A stretch of 64,000 nucleotides of DNA from Caballeronia sp. dw_276 (GTDB taxonomy: Bacteria; Pseudomonadota; Gammaproteobacteria; Burkholderiales; Burkholderiaceae), in contig NZ_JAAVUV010000009.1 in NCBI RefSeq assembly GCF_018449635.1, forward strand, positions 62,001 to 126,000. Direction: 5' to 3'. This document shows, in pieces, positions 9,666 through 18,378 of the stretch; the stretch's first letter is position 1; every line of letters begins with the position of its first letter. The notes beneath the pieces were generated by a model that was not told the origin of the DNA, did not search any database, and worked only from the letters and a program-made list of their open reading frames with translations. Made by a program: the position numbers and the translations under genes.

Positions 9666-10880
9666 ATGTCCACCGAAGCCCAGTTGTCCCGCCGCGCCGA
9701 TCTCGCCATTACCGGGCGAATTGTCGCCGTCGTCGTCTTCACGTTTATTTGCTACCTGACAATCGGCATTCCGCTCGCGGTGCTGCCGGGTTTCGTGCAT
9801 CTGAATCTCGAGTATGGATCGGTGATGGCGGGCGTGGCGATCAGCGTGCAGTACTTCGCGACATTGGCATCGCGCCCACTCGCGGGGCGCGCCGCCGATA
9901 GCATCGGTCCAAAGCAGACCGTGTTGCGCGGACTGACCGCCTGCGCGATCAGCGGCGTGCTGTTATTGTGCGCCGCACTCGCCGAGCAATGGCATTCGGT
10001 GAGTCTGGCGTTGTTGATCGTGAGCCGGCTGGTGCTTGGGTTCGGCGAAAGTCTGGTCGGGACGGGCGCGATCACGTGGGGTATCGGACGGGTCGGGCCG
10101 AGTCAGAGCGGGCGGGTGATCTCGTGGAACGGCATCGCAACATACGGCGCACTCGCGCTTGGCGCGCCGCTCGGCGTGGCGATGGAGCACACGCTCGGGT
10201 TTGCATCGCTGGGGGCGTTCGTGATTGCGCTGGGTGGTATCGGTTATTGGCTCGCCACGCGGATGGGCCCGGTTCCCGTGGTTCACGGCGAGCGCATGTC
10301 GTATAGGAGCGTGTTCTTTCGCGTCTTGCCGCATGGCATGGGGCTCGCGCTGGGATCGGCGGGATTTGGTTCGATTGCCACGTTCATCACTTTGTTTTAT
10401 GCCGCGCATAACTGGCCGAACGCCGCGCTTTCGCTGACCGTGTTCGGCACGATGTTCGTCGGCGCGCGTTTGCTGTTTGCCAATACCATCAAGGTCTTTG
10501 GGGGTTTCCGCGTCGCGATTGTGTCGTTCGCGTTCGAGTGCGTCGGCCTGCTGATGCTCTGGCTTGCCGCCGATCCCGCCTTCGCGCTGGCCGGCGCGGC
10601 GCTGACCGGCTTCGGCTTCGCGCTGATCTTTCCGGCGCTCGGCGTCGAGGCCGTCGGGCTCGTGCCGCCGGCTAGCCGGGGCGCGGCGTTATCGGCGTAT
10701 TCGGTGTTTCTCGACTTGTCGCTGGGCGTGACCGGGCCGCTCGCCGGATATGTCGCCGGGGAATTCGGCTTCAGCTCCGTCTACTTGTTTGCGGCGATTG
10801 CTTCGGCGGCGGGCGTGGCGCTGACGGTCGCGCTGTATATGCGCACCGGGCGCGGACTCGGCGGCGCGGCGACCGCCTGA
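9666..10880 (+). CDS. MFS transporter (YhhS-like)
   Basis: The product has 404 residues and about twelve hydrophobic segments. The loop after the second segment carries a Major Facilitator signature ([15 protein letters not shown], about residues 71-85), and a long cytoplasmic loop joins the halves near 205. It resembles the YhhS/YfcJ group of efflux permeases. I chose ATG 9666; the frame is open from 9585, but those 27 extra codons are not hydrophobic or conserved-looking. A terminator hairpin follows the gene. The substrate is unknown. Confidence 0.82.
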   Translation: MSTEAQLSRRADLAITGRIVAVVVFTFICYLTIGIPLAVLPGFVHLNLEYGSVMAGVAISVQYFATLASRPLAGRAADSIGPKQTVLRGLTACAISGVLLLCAALAEQWHSVSLALLIVSRLVLGFGESLVGTGAITWGIGRVGPSQSGRVISWNGIATYGALALGAPLGVAMEHTLGFASLGAFVIALGGIGYWLATRMGPVPVVHGERMSYRSVFFRVLPHGMGLALGSAGFGSIATFITLFYAAHNWPNAALSLTVFGTMFVGARLLFANTIKVFGGFRVAIVSFAFECVGLLMLWLAADPAFALAGAALTGFGFALIFPALGVEAVGLVPPASRGAALSAYSVFLDLSLGVTGPLAGYVAGEFGFSSVYLFAAIASAAGVALTVALYMRTGRGLGGAATA

Positions 10881-10912
10881 CGGTTTTGACATGAGCGCCA
10901 TGCGTTAAAAGG

Positions 10913-10934
10913 CGTCCGCTTCGGCGGACGTTTT
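10913..10934 (+). terminator. Rho-independent terminator of the MFS gene
   Basis: A perfect 7-bp stem, CGTCCGC / GCGGACG, with a TTCG tetraloop, is followed by TTTT. It lies 33 bases after the MFS stop codon. Confidence 0.8.
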
Positions 10935-11059
10935 GCATTGGCCACGAGGCGCTTTGTGAGGTGCCACCCTGCCCGAAGGTTTCCGCTTACGAACGAAACA
11001 GAACCGCCGTTGCGCTCCTTGTCTTAGAATCGCCGCTTGGTCCTCACTTCCTGCGCAAT

Positions 11060-11806
11060 ATGAACTCCACATCGGAAGACCGCTGGCGCGACTTGCGCCC
11101 GGACCCGGACAGCGACACTCCGCTTTACCTGCAACTCGCCCGCAAGCTCGGCAACGCGATCCACGATAACCGCTGGAACGCCGGCGAAGCGCTGCCCTCG
11201 GAGCGTGTGTTGTCGGAGGCGCTGGGGGTATCGCGGATCACATCGCGCAAGGCCATCGCGCTCTTGGTCGAACAAGGACTGATAAGGCGCACGCAAGGCG
11301 CGGGATCGTTCATCACACCGCGCTACGAAGACCCGCTTTCGCGTTTGTCGAGCTTTAGCGAAATGCTGCGCCGGCGCGGTTTCACGCCAGGATCGCAGTG
11401 GCTTTCGCGCGTGATCGAACCCGCGAATCGCGATGAAGTGATCCAGCTGGGGTTATCGCCGGCAGCGGCCGTTGCGCGTTTGCGGCGCTTGCGAACGGCC
11501 GATGGCATTGTCATGGCGGTCGAGAATTCGACTTTTCCGGCAGCGCTGATTCCCGATCCGCAAGCCGTGGGCGATTCGCTCTACAGCTTTCTCGAGCAGC
11601 GGAATCTGTCTATCGTGCGGGCCTTGCAGCATTTTCGCGCGGTGAATGCCAGCGATGAAATCGCCACGCAAATGGGCATCGCGCCACACGATGCATTGCT
11701 GCTGATCACGCGCGTGGGTTACACGGCGGATCAACGTCCAATCGAACTCACCGATACCTACTGCCGCAACGACTACTACGACTTCGTTGCGGAGTTGCGG
11801 AAGTAG
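11060..11806 (+). CDS. GntR-family (HutC/UTRA) transcriptional regulator
   Basis: The product has 248 residues. Residues about 18-85 form a GntR winged helix, with the LPSERVLSEALGVSRIT segment and the LIRRTQGAGSFI wing. Residues about 100-240 form a UTRA ligand-binding domain of the HutC type, which senses small metabolites or sugar phosphates. The start at 11060 is chosen because the open frame before it runs through non-coding DNA. Its stop codon touches the stop of the CoA-transferase gene on the other strand. No adjacent target is obvious. Confidence 0.86.
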   Translation: MNSTSEDRWRDLRPDPDSDTPLYLQLARKLGNAIHDNRWNAGEALPSERVLSEALGVSRITSRKAIALLVEQGLIRRTQGAGSFITPRYEDPLSRLSSFSEMLRRRGFTPGSQWLSRVIEPANRDEVIQLGLSPAAAVARLRRLRTADGIVMAVENSTFPAALIPDPQAVGDSLYSFLEQRNLSIVRALQHFRAVNASDEIATQMGIAPHDALLLITRVGYTADQRPIELTDTYCRNDYYDFVAELRK

Positions 11807-13195
11807 TCACATCCAGCGCGGTTCATCCGTACCAACCGGCACTGGCGGCGAGGCCCAGAACGGCGGCGTGAGCAGCATGCGCTCAGGTGCTTGCGTGAGC
11901 GTCAGCGAGCCGAACGGCGATTCCACGGTTTGAAGCACATCCCTGACGTCATTGATTTGCGGATCGCGGATTTTCTGCCCATCTTCGATCAAACCCATCG
12001 ATTGCAACCAGCGCCCCGTTCCCGCGAGCGACACCCGCACATGCCAGCTTCCGCCCTCCTCGGCGCGTCGCTGCAGCGCGGTCATCGCGCCAAACGCCGC
12101 GAGATAACCGGTCGCGTGATCGAGCGCCTGACACGGCAGATGGCGCGGGTTCGTCTGGCCAGCGGCCTGCGCTTCGGTCCACGCAATGCCGCTCGCCGAC
12201 TGCACGAGGCTGTCGAAGCCACGGCGCCCTGACCACGGCCCCTTGTGCCCATAAGCCGATACCGATACGTACACGATCCCCGGCCGTTCTTGCGCGGCGT
12301 CCTCCGGGCTGAATCCCTTGGCGGCGATCGCGCCGGGCCTGTAGCCCTGCAGGAAGACATCGGCGTCTCTCAGCAGCGCGCGCAGGGTGGTGCGGCCGGC
12401 TTCATCGAGCAGATCGATGGTGGCGGAGCGCTTGCCGCGGCTGTTATCGATGACCAAAGGCGCAATATTCGGCAGATGCGGACCGTTGATCAGGAGGACA
12501 TCCGCACCGTGTCCGGCGAGCGTGCGTCCTGCCACCGGACCCGCGATGATGCGGCTCAGATCGAGCACCCGGACGCCGGATAATGGCCGCTTCCCGCTGC
12601 CAATCGCTTCGGGTGGAGCGTCGCCAATCCTTGTGATTTCGAGCAGCGGCGTTTCGGCGATCGCGCGGGCTTGCGGCAGCATCGACCATTCGTCGGGCGT
12701 GCGGATCAGCGCGGCGCACAGGCCGGCGTCAGCAAGGGCTTCGTCGAGCGCGGCGCCGTCCCAGTGGCGGATCGCCTCGCTGACGCCGGCGTGATCGTTG
12801 GCGCAACCAAGCAGCTTGACCACGCCATCACGATGATGCTTGAAGTTCGTGTGAAGCTGAATCCATCGGTCGTTGCGGGTTTCGTAGAAGCCCATCAGCG
12901 GGTCGCGGAGCTCGGGCGCGGTATCGGCGTTGATGCGCAGATAGCGTTCGCTGCGAAACGCGATTGCCGCGCGGCGGGCATCGAGTTCGACCTGCTGCAT
13001 CTGGCCTGTGCGCTGCCGGAAGCAATCGGCGGCGGCCAATGCCGCGGCGCCAATGCTCGCCGACGCCAGCGCGCACACCCTGTACACCGATGGCAATTGT
13101 CGCTCGTCTCCGGAAAGCGTGAGGTAGTGCAACGTATCGAGATCACGGTCTGTAAGGCGCCAGAGCGTCTCACAGGAATCTAGGGCGAAATTCAA
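11807..13195 (-). CDS. CaiB/BaiF family (class III) CoA-transferase
   Basis: The product has 462 residues and moves CoA between carboxylic acids. The LSGVRVLDLSRIIAGPVAGR segment (from about residue 205) is the characteristic CaiB/BaiF core and is followed by RGKRSATIDL and a YVSVSAYGHKGPW segment. The N-terminal 200 residues form an additional, less conserved CaiB-like half. The start is TTG at 13195, supported by a perfect GGAGG seven bases upstream and no better start nearby. No partner enzyme is adjacent, so the acid used is unknown. Confidence 0.82.
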   Translation of the reverse strand: MNFALDSCETLWRLTDRDLDTLHYLTLSGDERQLPSVYRVCALASASIGAAALAAADCFRQRTGQMQQVELDARRAAIAFRSERYLRINADTAPELRDPLMGFYETRNDRWIQLHTNFKHHRDGVVKLLGCANDHAGVSEAIRHWDGAALDEALADAGLCAALIRTPDEWSMLPQARAIAETPLLEITRIGDAPPEAIGSGKRPLSGVRVLDLSRIIAGPVAGRTLAGHGADVLLINGPHLPNIAPLVIDNSRGKRSATIDLLDEAGRTTLRALLRDADVFLQGYRPGAIAAKGFSPEDAAQERPGIVYVSVSAYGHKGPWSGRRGFDSLVQSASGIAWTEAQAAGQTNPRHLPCQALDHATGYLAAFGAMTALQRRAEEGGSWHVRVSLAGTGRWLQSMGLIEDGQKIRDPQINDVRDVLQTVESPFGSLTLTQAPERMLLTPPFWASPPVPVGTDEPRWM

Positions 13196-13451
13196 GGCTG
13201 TGCCTCCGTATTAATAATTTCCGGCGAATCGTCGTGGCGCCTGATGTAATGCGGCTTACATTTGACGCAAAGCGATCGAATAAGATGTGCAGGAGCGCTG
13301 TTGCGTCATCCCTGGAGGCGAACGGGTTGATCGTCGGGTTTTTTTAACCGGCCCGCCTCTGTTCCTAAAAAAAGTCGAGCAACACGAACTTAAACGTCAC
13401 CTGCGTAATTAAAGCAGAATTGCGCAACTAGATAGTTCCGAGGGGAATTGA

Positions 13452-14891
13452 ATGAGTATTCATCCAGTCATTTTGTGCGGCGGCAGCGGTACGCGTTTGT
13501 GGCCTATGTCGCGAGGCGGTTATCCAAAGCAGTACCTGAAGCTGACGAGCGACAAAACCTTGCTGCAGCAAACGGCATTGCGCTTAAATGGAATCTTGGG
13601 TATCACCGCGCCTATCGTAGTGACAAACAACGAGCAGCGGTTTCTCGTGGCCGAACAGCTGCGTGAGTCGGGCACAGTCCCGTCAGCCATTGTCCTCGAG
13701 CCGGTCGGCCGCAATACCGCGCCTGCTATTGCAGTGGCGGCTTTGCTCGCGCTTCGCTCATCGCCGGACGCGTTGTTGCTCGTGCTACCGTCGGATCACG
13801 TGATCCTGAATGAGGAAGCATTCGCCCGCGTCACCGAAGCTGCGGCCGAAGTGGCGAAGCACGATTATTTAGTGACGTTCGGCATCGATCCGACCGAACC
13901 GCATACAGGTTATGGCTACATTCGCCGTGGATCGAACATTGGTGCGAACGAAGGCGCGTTCAGCGTCGCTGAATTTGTCGAGAAGCCGGATGCAGAGAAA
14001 GCTGCACGCTTCATCAACGAAGGTGGGTACTACTGGAACAGCGGCATGTTCCTTTTGAAGGCTTCGACCTATATGGACGAGCTGCGCAAATACGAGCCGG
14101 AAATCGCGCGTCAGACCACACTTTCGCTGGAGCTTGCCAAACACGATTACGATTTCGTTCGACTCGATGCCGGCGCGTTCCAGGATTGCCCGAATGTATC
14201 GGTGGACTACGCGGTGATGGAGCGCACTGATCGCGCGTCGGTGATTGCGGCGGCTGATCTTGGCTGGAACGATATCGGCTCCTGGACGGCGCTTGCGGAA
14301 ATCGCGCAAAGCGACGCCCAGGGCAACGCGCTACTTGGCGATGTGCTTGTCGAGGACGTGAGCAACTCGTACATTCGCGCAGAACATCGAATGGTGGCGG
14401 CAATCGGATTGGACAACATCGTCATTGTGGAAACAGCGGATGCGGTACTGGTAACCCATCGCGACAGCACGCAAGATGTAAAGAAGATCGTCGAGCGGCT
14501 GAAGGCATCGGGACGTACAGAGTCGGTGACGCATCGGCGTGTTGTGCGACCATGGGGATCCTACGAAGGTATCGACCAAGGTTCGCGCTTCCAAGTCAAG
14601 CGCATCGAGGTGAATCCCGGCGCGCAGCTCAGCCTGCAAATGCATCATCACCGCGCGGAACACTGGATCGTGGTGAAGGGTACCGCAATGGTCACAAACG
14701 GCGAGCAGCAGATTATGCTCACCGAGAACCAGTCGACCTACATACCGCTTGGTGTAACGCACCGCTTGCTCAATCCTGGAAAGATCCCACTTGAGCTAAT
14801 CGAAGTCCAGTCAGGCACGTATTTAGGCGAGGACGATATCGTGCGCTTTGAGGATACTTATGGGCGTGTACCTGCGGCAGATCGGCCGTAG
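13452..14891 (+). CDS. manC: Mannose-1-phosphate guanylyltransferase / mannose-6-phosphate isomerase
   Basis: The product has 479 residues. It is the bifunctional type that makes GDP-mannose and also converts fructose-6-phosphate to mannose-6-phosphate. The nucleotidyltransferase half begins with the LCGGSGTRLWPMSR motif (residues 8-21) and contains FVEKPD near 177; the isomerase half (about 360-475) has RPWGSYE and the cupin histidines QMHHHRAEHW. GAGGGG is positioned before ATG 13452. GDP-mannose feeds exopolysaccharide or lipopolysaccharide synthesis, but no glycan cluster is near: the gene stands alone behind a 256-base upstream region. Confidence 0.92.
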   Translation: MSIHPVILCGGSGTRLWPMSRGGYPKQYLKLTSDKTLLQQTALRLNGILGITAPIVVTNNEQRFLVAEQLRESGTVPSAIVLEPVGRNTAPAIAVAALLALRSSPDALLLVLPSDHVILNEEAFARVTEAAAEVAKHDYLVTFGIDPTEPHTGYGYIRRGSNIGANEGAFSVAEFVEKPDAEKAARFINEGGYYWNSGMFLLKASTYMDELRKYEPEIARQTTLSLELAKHDYDFVRLDAGAFQDCPNVSVDYAVMERTDRASVIAAADLGWNDIGSWTALAEIAQSDAQGNALLGDVLVEDVSNSYIRAEHRMVAAIGLDNIVIVETADAVLVTHRDSTQDVKKIVERLKASGRTESVTHRRVVRPWGSYEGIDQGSRFQVKRIEVNPGAQLSLQMHHHRAEHWIVVKGTAMVTNGEQQIMLTENQSTYIPLGVTHRLLNPGKIPLELIEVQSGTYLGEDDIVRFEDTYGRVPAADRP

Positions 14892-15050
14892 GCCGCATAC
14901 CTGAGCTGATCGAAATTTTTTTTGGAATCGCCTGCGCGCCCGTGGCCACCGCCCGGGCGTGTTGTGTTTCAAAGCCTTGCTTCTGCAATACGCCCGCCGC
15001 GGCCCGTGCATCCACGTAAAATCACGTCACTCCTTCCGCCGGCCGCCCCC

Positions 15051-16499
15051 ATGCCCGACACAATCCGATCGAACGTTACCGCCTCCCCTTCTCCGCAGGC
15101 GCTCACGATCATGCTGTGGCTCGTCGCTACCGGCTTTTTCATGCAGACGCTCGACTCGACCATTGTCAACACAGCGCTCCCTGCGATGGCCCGAAGCCTC
15201 GGCGAAGCGCCGCTGCGCATGCAGGGCGTTGTGATCGCGTATTCGCTGACTATGGCGACCGTGATCCCGTTCTCAGGCTGGCTCGCCGATAAATTCGGCA
15301 CACGTCACGTGTTCTTCAGCGCCATTTTGATCTTCACCATTGGTTCGCTGCTTTGCGCCAATGCCCATACGCTTATGCAGCTCGTGATTTACCGCGTGGT
15401 GCAGGGCGTGGGCGGCGCCATGTTGCTGCCGGTCGGCCGCCTTGCCGTGCTGCGCGTCTTTCCCGCCGAACGATATTTGCCGGCATTGTCGTTTGTGGCG
15501 ATTCCCGGGCTGATTGGGCCGCTTATCGGGCCGACGCTTGGCGGCTGGATCGTGCAGATTGCGTCGTGGCACTGGATCTTCCTGATAAACTTGCCGGTGG
15601 GCGTGATCGGTTGCATCGCGACGCGGCTCTTCATGCCCGACAGCCGCAATCCCGCCACCGCGCCCTTCGATCTCGCCGGTTATCTGTTGCTCGCCGTTGG
15701 CATGGTGGCGCTGACCATCTCGCTCGATGGCCTAGCCGATCTCGGCTTGCAGCATGCCATTGTGCTTGTGCTGCTGGTGCTCAGCCTTGCTTGTTTTGTC
15801 GCTTACGGGTTGCACGCGGTGCGCGTGCCGCAACCCATCTTTTCGCTTGATCTCTTCAAGATCCATACGTTCAGCGTCGGCTTGCTCGGCAATCTATTCG
15901 CGCGTATTGGCAGTGGCGCAATGCCATACCTGTTGCCGTTGCTGCTGCAGGTGAGCCTGGGTTATTCTGCCTTCGAAGCCGGCCTAATGATGCTGCCCGT
16001 CGCTGCGGCGGGGATGGTATCGAAGCGCATTGTGACGAAGCTGATCATGGCGCGGGGGTATCGGCGGGTGTTGGTCGTCAATACGGTACTGGTTGGGCTG
16101 ACCATGGCGAGTTTTTCGCTCACTAGCGCCGAGCAGCCGCTCTGGGTGCGGTTGATCCAGCTCGCGTTCTTTGGCGGCGTCAACTCCATCCAATTCACGG
16201 CGATGAATACGCTTACGCTCAAGGATCTCGGCACGGGCGGCGCAAGCAGCGGCAACAGTTTGTTCTCACTCGTGCAGATGCTTTCGATGAGTCTTGGCGT
16301 GACCATCGCCGGGGCGGTTCTCGCGACTTTCACCGGGCTCCTGCCGAAAGTTACGGAAACGAACTCACTTCCCGCTTTTCACGCGACGTTCCTTTGCGTA
16401 GGAATCATCACAGCGGCGTCGGCGTGGATTTTTGCGCAGCTTGCGCCGGAGATCCGTGCAGTGAAGAGTACGGAGACGGATCCGTCTGAGGCGCACTAA
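15051..16499 (+). CDS. MFS drug exporter, EmrB/QacA (DHA2) type
   Basis: The product has 482 residues and about fourteen hydrophobic segments, as expected for 14-TM DHA2 exporters. The first segment ends in the LDSTIVNTALPAMA motif of this group, and the loop after segment two has GWLADKFGTRHVF. Motif C-like glycine/proline patterns follow at GLIGPLIGPTLGG. The start is ATG 15051; codons before it are open but non-coding in style. No EmrA-type membrane fusion partner or regulator is adjacent, so single-component efflux is inferred. The substrate is unknown. Confidence 0.85.
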   Translation: MPDTIRSNVTASPSPQALTIMLWLVATGFFMQTLDSTIVNTALPAMARSLGEAPLRMQGVVIAYSLTMATVIPFSGWLADKFGTRHVFFSAILIFTIGSLLCANAHTLMQLVIYRVVQGVGGAMLLPVGRLAVLRVFPAERYLPALSFVAIPGLIGPLIGPTLGGWIVQIASWHWIFLINLPVGVIGCIATRLFMPDSRNPATAPFDLAGYLLLAVGMVALTISLDGLADLGLQHAIVLVLLVLSLACFVAYGLHAVRVPQPIFSLDLFKIHTFSVGLLGNLFARIGSGAMPYLLPLLLQVSLGYSAFEAGLMMLPVAAAGMVSKRIVTKLIMARGYRRVLVVNTVLVGLTMASFSLTSAEQPLWVRLIQLAFFGGVNSIQFTAMNTLTLKDLGTGGASSGNSLFSLVQMLSMSLGVTIAGAVLATFTGLLPKVTETNSLPAFHATFLCVGIITAASAWIFAQLAPEIRAVKSTETDPSEAH

Positions 16500-16750
16500 G
16501 TATTTTTGGCCGGAATCCTGCTTTTAGGGCTTTCGCGCGATCCTTGTTAGCTATTCTCTGCAGCACTATTCGCCTTTGTCCGTAGCGGGACCCTATATAT
16601 CCTGGTCCCTCGGCGACGAAGGAACGAAGCAAAGAAAAAGCCTTTCGCCACGGGCTCACAAAGGTCCCAAGCGGGCATATCCTGACTGGTTGGTCCCCGA
16701 AAAGCACGCTCGGCAAATAACCCGAACAGGCGCCACTGCTTCGCGTCGAT

Positions 16751-16786
16751 GGCTACCCACACGCTTCACCACTAATGTGGGTAGCC
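16751..16786. repeat. Perfect 11-bp inverted repeat
   Basis: GGCTACCCACA at 16751-16761 is mirrored exactly by TGTGGGTAGCC at 16776-16786, with a 14-base spacer. No T-run follows, so it does not look like a terminator. Confidence 0.8.
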
Positions 16787-16941
16787 TATACGGACCCCAG
16801 CGTTTTGTCCGGTCGCATCGCCAGTTCTCGCTCCATTGAGCGCCATCGAAAAACCCCGAACAAGTGCGATGGAAATTGAATCGGCACTAGAAAAGTGCAT
16901 ACAAAAACGCCACCCCATTGCTCAATGGCTCCACCTTCCCG

Positions 16942-16965
16942 GGCGGCCCTATTGAGGCCGCCTTT
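16942..16965 (+). terminator. Hairpin with short T tract
   Basis: GGCGGCC at 16942-16948 pairs with GGCCGCC at 16956-16962 around a 7-base loop, followed by TTT. No gene ends just before it, so if it terminates transcription it would act on an unrecognised transcript or on read-through from the MFS gene. Confidence 0.4.
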
Positions 16966-17084
16966 CCGGATCAGCGCTAAATGCGCATATTTCTTGCTCT
17001 TCCGGGAGGGGTCCTATCCTATAAACTGGCGCTGCCCAATGTTCTCTGACCTCGAGATGCGCTTGAACACCTGCCCCCTACACC

Positions 17085-18359
17085 ATGAGCATGGTTGATA
17101 TCGACCCTCCGCGCTTTCAACCGCCCCGCCCTATCGCGGGCGACGATGGCTCGCGGCGCACCGTCCTGTACGGCGAATACACCGTGTTCAGCGTGTTCCA
17201 GCCGGTATTCTCCGTATCGCACCGGCGCGCCATCGGATATCACGCATCACTGCGCGCGCGCGACGATACGGGCCGCCAAGTGCCATCGCATGAAGTCTTC
17301 ACACAGGCCGCCCGGCGCGGCGACCTGCTGGAACTCGGACGTCTTGCCGAATCGCTGCATTTGGGCAACTTCTTTTCTTTCGATAGCAACGACGAATGGC
17401 TCTTCCTGAGCCTTCATCCAGCCGCGTTGATGGACACGAGCTACGGCGACGCGCTCCTGGCATCGCTGAAAAATGTCGGGCTGCCGCCGCAACGCGTAGT
17501 GCTCGAAGTGCCCGAACAAGCAGGCGGCGAAACCACGCGCTTTGCGGAAATCATCGATTCGTTGCGCAAGTCGGGCTTCCTGATCGCGCTCGACGGCTTC
17601 GGTGTGAAGCACTCAAATATCGACCGCGTGTGGCATCTGCGGCCGGATATCGTGACACTGGACCGGTGCATCCTGCAACAGGCGAGCGAGCATTCGCATA
17701 TCGAACGTGTGTTGCCGGGACTGGTTTCGCTGCTGCATGAGTCTGGTCAGCTCGTGCTGATGGGCGGCCTGAGCACCGAACGCGATGCGTTGATCGCGCT
17801 CGAATGCGGCGTCGATTTCGTGCAGGGCGCGTACTTCGCAGGCCCGAGCGTGGAAGCCGTGAAACCGCAAGCGGCGCAAGGGGTGATGGATGCGTTGTCA
17901 GCTGCATCGCGTGAACGCGTGGCCGCGCGCGAGCGGGCGCAATCGGCGCGGCTCGCGCCCTACGTGAGCGCGCTTGAAAGCGCGGCAGCGCAACTGGTGG
18001 AGAGCGCTGGTCTCGCCGATGCCACGCGTGGCCTGCTGCAACTTCACGAAACGGCGCGCTGTTTTCTGCTCGATGCCTCCGGCCGCCAGATCGGCGACAA
18101 CATCTTGCCGGCGGCACGTGCATCGCAACGCGCGAAGCGTTTCAGGCCGCTGTTGCATTCGGAGGGCGCGAGTTGGGAACGCCGGCCGTATTTCATCGAG
18201 GCGCTGCGCACGCCCCATCGCGTTCATCTGACCGCGCCGTATCTTTCCATCAACGAAGCGCACTTGTGCGTGACGGCATCGATTGCCGCGTCAACCCCGC
18301 GCGGGCTCGAAGTGCTGTGCGTGGACATCAACTGGGACGTGACATCTCAACGGCGCTAG
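17085..18359 (+). CDS. Degenerate EAL-domain protein with C-terminal sensor-like domain
   Basis: The product has 424 residues. Residues about 35-260 align with EAL c-di-GMP phosphodiesterases, but key positions are changed: EAL becomes HAS (53-55), the metal-binding Asn segment reads LSLH (108-111), DDFG becomes LDGFG (169-173), the catalytic Lys position is Thr191, and the E of EGVET is Gly (226-231). LEVPE (140-144) and VQGAYF (246-251) remain. Hydrolysis of c-di-GMP is therefore unlikely; binding or a protein-interaction role is inferred. Residues about 295-420 resemble the YkuI-type Cache-like domain found after EAL domains. It converges on the histidine kinase gene with 19 bases between stops. 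Confidence 0.82.
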   Translation: MSMVDIDPPRFQPPRPIAGDDGSRRTVLYGEYTVFSVFQPVFSVSHRRAIGYHASLRARDDTGRQVPSHEVFTQAARRGDLLELGRLAESLHLGNFFSFDSNDEWLFLSLHPAALMDTSYGDALLASLKNVGLPPQRVVLEVPEQAGGETTRFAEIIDSLRKSGFLIALDGFGVKHSNIDRVWHLRPDIVTLDRCILQQASEHSHIERVLPGLVSLLHESGQLVLMGGLSTERDALIALECGVDFVQGAYFAGPSVEAVKPQAAQGVMDALSAASRERVAARERAQSARLAPYVSALESAAAQLVESAGLADATRGLLQLHETARCFLLDASGRQIGDNILPAARASQRAKRFRPLLHSEGASWERRPYFIEALRTPHRVHLTAPYLSINEAHLCVTASIAASTPRGLEVLCVDINWDVTSQRR

Positions 18360-18378
18360 CCCAATCGCCGTCATTTAC

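Larger units (their letters stand above)
16500..17084. other. Hairpin-rich intergenic region
   Basis: 585 bases without a convincing gene. It holds three inverted repeats: GGGACC / GGTCCC at 16587-16609 around an AT-rich loop, a perfect 11-bp repeat at 16751-16786, and GGCGGCC / GGCCGCC at 16942-16962 followed by TTT. Short frames on both strands (16576-16839 plus, 16547-16762 minus) show no family. The composition is less GC-rich than the genes on either side. Decayed mobile DNA or an unannotated RNA are both possible. Confidence 0.55.

Noticed and set aside
14937..14959. CGCCCG / CGGGCG repeat after manC as a terminator
   Set aside because: Short stem and no T-tract; too weak to list.
16547..16839. 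Short frames on both strands in the 16.5-17.1 kb gap
   Set aside because: Neither has a ribosome binding site or a family; kept only as part of the intergenic description.
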